Assembly: GCA_050288705.1 (NCBI GenBank)
Contig: JBNKEI010000073.1
Coordinates: 1-12,457, forward strand
Direction: 5' to 3'
DNA from: JBNKEI01 sp050288705
Lineage (GTDB): Bacteria > Myxococcota > Myxococcia > Myxococcales > UBA5297
Length of the DNA stretch: 12,457 nucleotides
Shown one piece after another: positions 6,984 to 12,457 of this stretch. The first letter of the stretch is position 1. The number at the start of each line of letters is the position of its first letter. Both the position numbers and the translations under genes were made by a program. Under the pieces are notes generated by a model. That model was not told where the DNA came from and ran no database searches. It saw nothing but the letters and a program-made list of their open reading frames with translations.

Positions 6984-8492
6984 ATGGCATTTGTAGATTA
7001 TATACATAGTATTTTTCAAATTTTTCCTATAATCTATGTTTTTATACTCAACAGCATCAACCTATTTTTTTTGATCATAGCTTTTCATGATGTGCGCAGG
7101 AGCATCAGCAGAGGATTTGAAGGGTTCGATATTGCCATGGCTTCTCCCTTTACTCCTCCTTTGACTATTATTGTTCCAGCCTACAATGAAGAAAAAACTA
7201 TCGTCGAATCAATTTATTCGTTGATGAATTTGAAGTTTCCAAGATTTGAAATCGTGGTGGTCAATGACGGCTCCAATGACGCTACCATGGATGTCCTAAA
7301 AAAAAATTTTAATCTGAAAAGGGTTGATGTTAACTACCCGGAACGTATTACTACTGCTGCTATACGCGGACTCTACAATGGGAAGGCCAACAAACAAATT
7401 CAGCGATTTGTGGTCATCGATAAGGAAAATGGTGGAAAAGCCGATGCATTAAACGCCGGGATTAACGCTTCATTCTGCCCATATTTTGTTTCCATTGATG
7501 CGGACTCTATTCTCGATGCTAACGCTCTTCTTCAGGCCTTTCGTTTTATCCTGTACCGGCAGGATATTGTCGCCATCGGAGGACAAGTAGCGGTTGCCAA
7601 TGACTCGCTTATTAAGGAAGGCAAAATTGTCGAATACAAACTTCCCAAAAAGTGGATAGTAAGGATGCAGATGGTAGAATATATAAGGTCTTTCACTTTG
7701 GGACGAACCGCCCTTTCTCGTCTCCAGTCCATTCTAATTATTTCCGGAGTATTTGGAATCTTCAATAAAGAATTTGTTTATAAAACCGGGGGGTACCTTA
7801 CCCGGTTTCTAACTTCCAAGATAGCAAACGAATACACCGGAAAAAATGTTGATACCGTATGCGAGGACATGGAAATCATCGTTAGAATGCAGCGTTTTAT
7901 CAAAGAAAAAAAGTTGAATAAAAAAATCGTCTTTATTCCTTATCCCTTGGCTTGGACAGAAGTGCCAGAAAATATTGGGTTTCTGTCAAAACAAAGGAAC
8001 AGATGGCAACGGGGACTAATTGAGACAATGCTTTTTCATAAAAAAATGTTGTTTAATAAAAACTATGGACGTATAGGTGTGTTCGCTTTCCCCTACTTTT
8101 TTATTTTCGAACTTTTTGGAGCTCCAGTGGAACTCATGGGTTATTTAACTCTTCCTCTCTTTTTCATTTTTGGAAATTTAGACAATCAGCATTTGGTTTT
8201 GTTCTTGCTAGTATCGGTAGCGTATGGCATTTTTTTATCCACTTTATCCATAGTCTTGACTTCATGGCCGGAGAAAACCGCCGAAACAGACATAAAAGGC
8301 CAATCCCTTTTTTATTATCCGAAATTTCGTGACCTCTTTATCCTCTTTACCGCTGGTATTCTGGAAAACATTGGGTATCGTCAATTGACTTTGTGGTGGA
8401 GACTCAAGGCCATATTCGATTTTTTCAAGGGAAAAAAGGGATGGGAAAAATTCGCAAGGAAAGGATTCGCCAGCGATGAGGCTCCCAGATGA
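6984..8492 (+). CDS. Processive family 2 glycosyltransferase with membrane helices (polysaccharide synthase-like)
   Basis: 502 residues. The GT-A catalytic domain (about 58-345) has all expected motifs: VPAYNEE (64-70), NDGS (Asp95), NGGKADALNAG (149-159), the metal-binding Asp172-Ala-Asp174, the catalytic-base region CEDME (Glu294-Asp295), and QRNRW (337-341), the Q-x-x-RW signature of processive synthases such as BcsA, PgaC and hyaluronan synthase. One membrane helix region precedes it (about 11-34) and several follow (about 365-428 and 448-462), with a basic C-terminal tail. This fits an inner-membrane enzyme that polymerises a sugar from a nucleotide donor and threads it outward. The sugar cannot be inferred. 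No PilZ domain is seen, so cyclic-di-GMP control is not evident. AAGG at 6973-6976 supports the ATG, which directly abuts the HEAT gene stop; the 3' end overlaps the next gene as ATGA. Confidence 0.93.
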   Translation: MAFVDYIHSIFQIFPIIYVFILNSINLFFLIIAFHDVRRSISRGFEGFDIAMASPFTPPLTIIVPAYNEEKTIVESIYSLMNLKFPRFEIVVVNDGSNDATMDVLKKNFNLKRVDVNYPERITTAAIRGLYNGKANKQIQRFVVIDKENGGKADALNAGINASFCPYFVSIDADSILDANALLQAFRFILYRQDIVAIGGQVAVANDSLIKEGKIVEYKLPKKWIVRMQMVEYIRSFTLGRTALSRLQSILIISGVFGIFNKEFVYKTGGYLTRFLTSKIANEYTGKNVDTVCEDMEIIVRMQRFIKEKKLNKKIVFIPYPLAWTEVPENIGFLSKQRNRWQRGLIETMLFHKKMLFNKNYGRIGVFAFPYFFIFELFGAPVELMGYLTLPLFFIFGNLDNQHLVLFLLVSVAYGIFLSTLSIVLTSWPEKTAETDIKGQSLFYYPKFRDLFILFTAGILENIGYRQLTLWWRLKAIFDFFKGKKGWEKFARKGFASDEAPR

Positions 8493-9745
8493 TTCCCTTA
8501 ACTGCTACAAAAAATGGTTTTTTTCTCAAAATGTTACTTACTTCAGTTTTTATGTTTGTCTTATATCCGATGATACTGTTTTCGGCTTCGCTGGAAACAA
8601 TGATGAGGGAAGCGCAAAACAAGGCTCAATTAAAAGACTATTTTGCAGCTATTTCTATATACGATGCTATCTTAAGGCAAAAACCAGGCTACCTCGAAGC
8701 ACAAATTGGCAAAGCCCGTACCTTGTCGTGGGCAGGAAAATATCAACAGTCGCAAACTATTTATGAAGCGGTTTTGTTGCAAGACCCCAATAATATCGAG
8801 GCATCCATAGGTCTTGCCGATCTGAATGCTTGGCAAAAACAATATGAGAAAGCTACGGAAATATTAGAAAGGCTTCGTGCTTCTGGTCAAGATAATCGAA
8901 TAGTTCTAACAAAACTTGCCCGTTACTATCTATGGATGGGAGAAAAAAGCCTTTCAGCAAAATACTGCGAAGAGCTTCTCAAGAAATATCCGGAAGACCA
9001 AGAAGCAAAAGCTATCCAGGAAAAAATCGGAAACATTCATAATTTTGAGTACTATGTCGGATATCAATATCTAAAAATCATGGACACCGACGGTCATAAT
9101 GTGTATGCCGGGACCCGTTATCAACTCACAAAGAAGTTTTCACTGCACGGCCAGTTTGACTACCTAGACAAATATGGCAAGGTCGATATGCGAGGTCTTC
9201 TAGGTGGGTCTTGGAAAGCACACCGCTATTGGACTTTTTCCTCAGAAATAGGAGTCGCCACTAACGGCAAGCTCTATCCACGCCTATCCGGATGGATTGA
9301 AGCTGCGTCTTCGGTTATCCCTTCCACGGTACTCTTTGCAAGAATATTCGCATCTCAGCACCAAGAGGTAGATTCGTACGGAGTTTCTTTTGCAGGGGAA
9401 TATTATACCATCGGTTATATTTGTGTTGGTCCAAAGGTCACTTTTTCTCAAACAGAATTTCATACTGGAGAAAAGGCATTGGATAGCAGCTATGCGATCA
9501 AAGTTACGAAATTTTTCACCGATATGAATAAGGCTTTCGTCTATTTTGGTTACGGAAGTGAATCTTTCAAAATTGAGACCATTAATCTGATTGGAGGAAT
9601 TAACGCCAAAACCTATGGGGTAGGGGGTGCATTTTTTCTTAATTCCGAAATAGGGATTTCTTTATTTGTTGAATATCAAGACAGGGGTAGCAACATCGAA
9701 TTTCTTCAAATTGGATTGGAATTGAAACGACTTCAGGGATTGTAG
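8489..9745 (+). CDS. TPR protein with YaiO-like outer-membrane beta-barrel (predicted polysaccharide exporter)
   Basis: 418 residues. The ATG overlaps the glycosyltransferase stop (ATGA) and has GAGG 7 nt upstream; an internal ATG at residue 15 would give a more usual signal peptide length and is an alternative. Residues 15-35 are a hydrophobic export signal ending near FSAS. About four TPR units follow (36-168), including the ARTLSWAGKY and LQDPNNIEASIGLADL patterns. From about 186 to the end the sequence alternates polar and hydrophobic residues with many aromatic and glycine positions, as in the YaiO-type outer-membrane barrel. TPR plus barrel in one chain is the architecture of PgaA and BcsC, which export polysaccharide. 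The last residue is Leu, not the usual Phe of barrel proteins. It is the last gene of the operon. Confidence 0.82.
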   Translation: MIPLTATKNGFFLKMLLTSVFMFVLYPMILFSASLETMMREAQNKAQLKDYFAAISIYDAILRQKPGYLEAQIGKARTLSWAGKYQQSQTIYEAVLLQDPNNIEASIGLADLNAWQKQYEKATEILERLRASGQDNRIVLTKLARYYLWMGEKSLSAKYCEELLKKYPEDQEAKAIQEKIGNIHNFEYYVGYQYLKIMDTDGHNVYAGTRYQLTKKFSLHGQFDYLDKYGKVDMRGLLGGSWKAHRYWTFSSEIGVATNGKLYPRLSGWIEAASSVIPSTVLFARIFASQHQEVDSYGVSFAGEYYTIGYICVGPKVTFSQTEFHTGEKALDSSYAIKVTKFFTDMNKAFVYFGYGSESFKIETINLIGGINAKTYGVGGAFFLNSEIGISLFVEYQDRGSNIEFLQIGLELKRLQGL

Positions 9746-9840
9746 CCCATTTTCGCAGTTGGCATTCTCGAATTGTAACCCGAGCTTCACACACGGCATG
9801 CCAGTCCTCTCCCCCTCCATGGCTACCGTGATACAGCTTA

Positions 9841-9869
9841 TTGACCATAAATTGCCATACAATTATATT
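9841..9869 (+). promoter_or_regulatory. Near-consensus sigma70 promoter of vapBC module 1, overlapping a palindrome
   Basis: TTGACC (9841-9846), a 17-nt spacer, and TATATT (9864-9869) match consensus at 5/6 each. The predicted start of transcription (about 9875-9877) coincides with the antitoxin ATG at 9877. ACAAT-TAT-ATTGT (9859-9871) is a perfect 5-bp inverted repeat over the -10 box, a plausible operator for self-repression by the antitoxin. Confidence 0.7.
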
Positions 9870-9876
9870 GTTAGGT

Positions 9877-10086
9877 ATGAAAGTGCAAACTGAAGAAACC
9901 AGAAAAGTGACTGTAAATCTCCCAGCGAAGGTTCTTGATAGGGCTACGAAATATACAGGGAAAGGAGTGACTCAGACGATCATTGAAGCCCTTCATGAGC
10001 TCGAAAATCGAGCGCAGCGCTCTGCGCTTCGCAGCTTGAAGGGAAAGATCGAGTTTGACCTTAACCTAGATGAGACGCGGCGGTGA
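9877..10086 (+). CDS. vapB: VapB-family antitoxin, module 1
   Basis: 69 residues from ATG 9877. Residues 9-45 (RKVTVNLPAKVLDRATKYTG followed by TIIEALHEL) look like a ribbon-helix-helix DNA-binding domain, and the C-terminal LKGKIEFDLNLDETRR is the usual toxin-wrapping tail of such antitoxins. The longer frame from TTG 9841 is rejected because that codon is part of the promoter -35 box. The gene has no ribosome site at a normal distance (only TAGG almost touching the ATG), which fits leaderless translation. The last codons overlap the toxin start by 4 nt. It should bind and block the PIN toxin and repress its own promoter. Confidence 0.85.
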   Translation: MKVQTEETRKVTVNLPAKVLDRATKYTGKGVTQTIIEALHELENRAQRSALRSLKGKIEFDLNLDETRR

Positions 10087-10529
10087 TCCTAGTCGATACC
10101 CCGGCATGGATAGACTTTTTTCGAGGCAAAAAGCCTGTATGCGACCTAGTGGATGAGGCAATTGAACATAATGATGCCGCTATATGCGGGCCGATCATTA
10201 CCGAAATTCGCCGAGGCATAAAATCTGTCAACGAAAGGGAAAAAGTAATTCCCTTATTTGATTCCTGTCATTTTCTCGAACAGCCTCACGACCTGTGGGC
10301 AGCGGCAGGAGAACTCGGTTTTTTCCTTGCCCGTCGAGGAATAACGGTCAAGACAATGGATTTACTGATTGCGACCTATGCACTCGGCCATGAAGTTCCG
10401 GTTATGACAATGGATTCCGATTTTTTTCTGATTCAGCAAGCAGGCATTTCTCTGGTTGTATTGCCACCACAGTCTTCCTGCGTATCGGTTCGGGAAGGCG
10501 AACCTGCTGTCAGGTGGGAAAAGAAATGA
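10083..10529 (+). CDS. vapC: VapC-type PIN-domain ribonuclease toxin, module 1
   Basis: 148 residues from GTG 10083, which overlaps the antitoxin TGA, so translation is coupled. The PIN active-site acids are all present: Asp5 (VDTPAW), Glu41 (TEIRRG), Asp93 (TMDLLIA), and Asp111/Asp113 (TMDSDF). PIN toxins of the VapC family cut RNA in a metal-dependent way, commonly tRNA or rRNA, when freed from the antitoxin. The PIN domain ends near residue 128; about 20 residues follow that are not part of the core. No frameshift or missing residue, so the module appears functional. It converges on the methyltransferase gene with a 56-nt gap and no clear terminator. Confidence 0.88.
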   Translation: MILVDTPAWIDFFRGKKPVCDLVDEAIEHNDAAICGPIITEIRRGIKSVNEREKVIPLFDSCHFLEQPHDLWAAAGELGFFLARRGITVKTMDLLIATYALGHEVPVMTMDSDFFLIQQAGISLVVLPPQSSCVSVREGEPAVRWEKK

Positions 10530-10585
10530 GTCGGGCGCTGGCCCAGAATCCTGGCCTCCAATTGGAATTGGGTGACACTTGCGCC

Positions 10586-11509
10586 TTAAGATTGTTTTCG
10601 ACGGAAAACTAGCACTGCATTATCCAATTCCGGGGGAAGCACACATTTGCTGAGGGTTTCGTCAATGCCCCAATCGAAATCTTGTTGACGAACATACGCA
10701 GCCCAATCACCAGTGGCAAAACGGTGTTTGCTACCAATCACAATATAAAGATCAACATGCGGGGATAAAAAAACATGACGTTCAAAGTTATTGCCTGGTG
10801 GAGGCCAAGAGCAAAGAACAACTGGTGGATGGTATTTTTGAAGCGCCTTTCGTGCATCCAGTTGCTCGACTGAATCTGGATAATGAATTGCCCGTCGCCA
10901 GCTAAAATCATCAGTCGCGATAACCGGTGTTTTGGTGGCGCGCAGGAATTTCGCCAAAGTCCCGTCTCCGGCAGCGATTTCTAAGCATGACCGGCCATTT
11001 ATATGCTGGGCAAGCGAATTGATTAATTTTTGCGAGTAAAAACAATAAATTCCTTTAGGCTGCAAAAGAGGCATAAGAATCGGTTTTTGAGTAACAAAAT
11101 GCCACATCAGCTTAAACCAGAATAGAGAAGCAGGCTTGCGGATCAGCCCGTGTTCAAAAAGCAGCTTTTGAATAATAATTCCATTTACGAACGAAAAGCG
11201 TACAGTTCCGCTAGTTTGCGATGCGGCAGTCGCCAGGCAGTATTTCTCAACTGCCTGGAAGGCCATTTGGGCTTTGATAATGTGCGTCAACGCAGCTTTA
11301 TGCGTTTTTGAGCCATTGCCGTTATTTTGAAGACAGTCTTTCCGTGTAGGAGAATACGCACAAATTCGTTTCAGGTAACTATCAATTGCCCTAGGCTGCC
11401 CAGTGGATATTGCTTCGAGAAGCTCTTTACTGGTCTGTTCCCAAAGTTCAGGATGACGCCGACGAAGCGTATCAAGAGACCCTTTGGCATATTTAGTGTG
11501 ATTGAGCAT
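10586..11509 (-). CDS. Putative SAM-dependent methyltransferase-like protein
   Basis: The frame is open from ATG 11779-11777 (397 codons), but its first ~35 codons are the hairpin repeats at 11679-11768, so the ATG at 11509 (307 residues) is taken as the more likely start; no strong ribosome site marks it, and the true start is uncertain. A Rossmann-type SAM site is visible as CLEIAAGDGTLAKFL, followed by an acidic turn ATDDFSW, then a LCSWPPPG motif in the place of the catalytic (D/N/S)PPY of class I methyltransferases, and a C-terminal VDLYIVIG strand. The N-terminal half is helical, with cysteines and no family I recognise. The substrate is unknown. It lies between two toxin-antitoxin pairs on the opposite strand; no restriction enzyme accompanies it. 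Confidence 0.6.
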   Translation of the reverse strand: MLNHTKYAKGSLDTLRRRHPELWEQTSKELLEAISTGQPRAIDSYLKRICAYSPTRKDCLQNNGNGSKTHKAALTHIIKAQMAFQAVEKYCLATAASQTSGTVRFSFVNGIIIQKLLFEHGLIRKPASLFWFKLMWHFVTQKPILMPLLQPKGIYCFYSQKLINSLAQHINGRSCLEIAAGDGTLAKFLRATKTPVIATDDFSWRRAIHYPDSVEQLDARKALQKYHPPVVLCSWPPPGNNFERHVFLSPHVDLYIVIGSKHRFATGDWAAYVRQQDFDWGIDETLSKCVLPPELDNAVLVFRRKQS

Positions 11510-11678
11510 AAGGCGTTCAAGAATACCCGATTGGCTATCGGCTAGTCGATACTTGCTCTCCGCTTCCCGGTGCTGGACTCGGGTGGTAATCGGGCAACCT
11601 ATTTTGTCGAGCTCCGACCACGGCGAGGCGTTATCATGGTTGAACTGCTTGAGAAGCTTGATCCAGATGCTTGGCAAA

Positions 11679-11698
11679 CCCCGTCCTTTAGGGCGGGG
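11679..11698. repeat. Hairpin repeat resembling an IS200/IS605-type end (copy 1)
   Basis: CCCCGTCC, loop TTTA, GGGCGGGG: an 8-bp stem with one G-T wobble. It shares the CCGTCCTT core with the hairpin at 11749-11768. Such stems followed by GGGGA(A)GGAT are common at right ends of IS200/IS605 elements and their non-coding derivatives. No transposase gene is nearby. Confidence 0.6.
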
Positions 11699-11711
11699 AA
11701 GGATAGAGCGA

Positions 11712-11726
11712 GGAGCCAAAGGCTCC
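11712..11726. repeat. Small hairpin between the two IS-like hairpins
   Basis: GGAGCC-AAA-GGCTCC is a perfect 6-bp stem with a 3-nt loop, midway between the two related hairpins. It looks like part of the same element. Confidence 0.55.
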
Positions 11727-11748
11727 GATTTCCGAACGATATTGGAAA

Positions 11749-11768
11749 CACCGTCCTTCAGGACGGTG
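11749..11768. repeat. Hairpin repeat resembling an IS200/IS605-type end (copy 2), upstream of vapB module 2
   Basis: CACCGTCC-TTCA-GGACGGTG is a perfect 8-bp stem. The bases right after it, GAGGATGTCC, include the ribosome site of the antitoxin ATG at 11778, so the stem may affect its translation. Related to the hairpin at 11679-11698. Confidence 0.65.
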
Positions 11769-11777
11769 AGGATGTCC

Positions 11778-11930
11778 ATGTTGCAACGGTCAGATCACGA
11801 AGTACGAATCACCACACCCAGGGAGGCAATTCGGCGCGCACAAGAGATAGTTCGTCGTCACGTAGGGGAAGGAAGATCTCTTTCCGAGGAACTTATTGAA
11901 GATCGTCGCGCCGAGGCCAATCGTGAGTAG
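11778..11930 (+). CDS. Antitoxin of PIN module 2 (VapB-like)
   Basis: 50 residues from ATG 11778, with GAGG (11768-11771) 6 nt ahead. Sequence ITTPREAIRRAQEIVRR followed by GRSLSEELIEDRRAEA is characteristic of short antitoxins that precede PIN toxins in many bacteria. It is short and helical and has no obvious separate DNA-binding domain. It overlaps the toxin start by 8 nt, so translation is coupled. Its ribosome site lies at the foot of an IS-like hairpin, and no clear promoter is seen upstream, so expression may depend on the repeat element. It should neutralise the partner toxin, which is broken here. Confidence 0.75.
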   Translation: MLQRSDHEVRITTPREAIRRAQEIVRRHVGEGRSLSEELIEDRRAEANRE

Positions 11931-12337
11931 TAGCGTGCTTGACGCCTCGGCGGTGCTGGCGCTGCTTAATGGCGAACCTGGTGCCGACCTGGTTGCTGAA
12001 ACTATTGAAAGTGGTGCAGCAATGTGTGCTGCCAACTTATCGGAAGTAATTGCCAAGCTAGCCGAAAATGGATTGACCGAGAACGAGATTAACGACGTGC
12101 TTACGCCGCTTGCTGTGGAGATCATTCCCTTCAATGAGGAGCTTCAATGAGGAGCTGGCTTGGCGAGCAGGTATTCTTCGTGTCCATACACGCCAATATG
12201 GTCTTTCCTTGGGTGACCGTGCGTGTATGGCAACGGGAGCTCTTTTGAAATTGCTTGTTTTTACGGCTGATCGCGTATGGAAACGCATCTTTATTAATGG
12301 CGAAGAATTGGAAATTCGGCTGATACGTCTGGATTGA
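11923..12337 (+). pseudogene. VapC-type PIN toxin of module 2, frameshifted by a 13-bp tandem duplication
   Basis: The GTG start at 11923 overlaps the antitoxin stop. The frame runs to a TGA at 12148-12150 (75 residues) instead of a full PIN domain, because TTCAATGAGGAGC occurs twice in tandem (12130-12142 and 12143-12155). Thirteen bases shift the frame by one. Removing one copy joins the first 74 codons to the downstream frame and gives 133 residues ending at TGA 12335-12337. In the restored protein the PIN acids line up: Asp7 (LDASAVL), Glu41 (LSEVIAKL), Asp94 (SLGDRACMAT) and Asp112 (TADRVW). The mutation is recent, since the downstream half has no other lesions. As read, the product lacks the last two catalytic acids, so the toxin should be inactive unless slippage restores it. 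Confidence 0.9.
12130..12155. repeat. 13-bp perfect tandem duplication
   Basis: TTCAATGAGGAGC appears twice with no spacer. It is the cause of the frameshift in the PIN toxin gene. Tandem copies of this size can be gained or lost by replication slippage. Confidence 0.95.
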
Positions 12338-12457
12338 GTTTTTGCTTCTTGATTTCCCAAATGCGCGACGGCGGTACAATCATTTGTTGTGACTCCATTG
12401 CCAGCCTACCCGCATCTGGGACGTGCGTGAGGCAAGTGTTTTTTCTTGGCCTGGGAA

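Noticed and set aside
9792..9830. Terminator after the YaiO-like gene (CACGG/CCGTG)
   Set aside because: Stem is short and interrupted, the loop is long and no T-run follows.
9841..9876. TTG start at 9841 for VapB module 1
   Set aside because: This codon is the -35 hexamer of a near-consensus promoter; ATG 9877 starts the conserved part.
10530..10585. Bidirectional terminator between vapC module 1 and the methyltransferase
   Set aside because: Contains the palindrome CCAATTGG but no GC-rich stem with a T-run on either strand.
11570..11899. Plus-strand frame starting MLDSGGNRATYF across the hairpin region
   Set aside because: It contains the repeat-derived QTPSFRAG pattern, overlaps the methyltransferase frame and the antitoxin, and has no ribosome site. 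The segment 11510-11678 stays ambiguous between strands.
12338..12457. Gene at the right edge of the window
   Set aside because: A minus-strand frame (MESQQMIVPPSRIWE) overlaps the toxin gene and has no recognisable family; too little sequence to support a call.

Overview
The window comes from a Gram-negative bacterium, most likely a proteobacterium. It carries the 3' end of a type VI secretion (T6SS) sheath gene, a lipoprotein with a bacterial lipobox, and an outer-membrane beta-barrel gene. Base composition is moderate and the genus cannot be told from the sequence. The right third, with two toxin-antitoxin loci, hairpin repeats and relics, looks like accessory DNA.

Region 1 (1-2300) is a rearranged T6SS edge. 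The C-terminal 207 codons of tssC end at 624. A two-gene minus-strand operon follows (731-1811): a small putative lipoprotein, then a secreted protein with an N-terminal YQGRL-type domain and a cysteine-rich tail. At 2149-2195 the last 15 codons of tssC recur with only one base change, which is synonymous, and a different stop codon. The lipoprotein operon is therefore bracketed by two tssC ends, a scar of duplication or insertion.

Region 2 (2300-3482) holds a predicted AbiEii/MNT-like nucleotidyltransferase, started from TTG behind AGGAGG, and an overlapping 73-residue partner. Just upstream lies a 36-bp degenerate copy of part of the nucleotidyltransferase gene, a relic of a second copy. 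A 336-bp gap with a possible promoter follows.

Region 3 (3483-9745) is the most interesting part: a tight three-gene operon. The genes encode a 1166-residue membrane-anchored HEAT-repeat protein, a processive family 2 glycosyltransferase with membrane helices, and a TPR protein with a C-terminal YaiO-like outer-membrane barrel. Gene junctions are 0 nt apart and a 4-nt ATGA overlap. The layout suggests a synthase-dependent exopolysaccharide system: synthase in the inner membrane, TPR/barrel exporter in the outer membrane, and the HEAT protein as an unusual scaffold or regulator. None of the usual accessory parts (PilZ, GGDEF, deacetylase, lyase) is visible in the window.

Region 4 (9746-12457) contains an intact VapBC pair with a near-consensus promoter whose predicted transcript starts at or next to the antitoxin ATG. 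A minus-strand putative SAM-dependent methyltransferase follows, then a cluster of hairpins resembling IS200/IS605 ends, and a second VapBC-type pair. The second PIN toxin is frameshifted by an exact 13-bp tandem duplication; removing one copy restores an intact 133-residue PIN protein.
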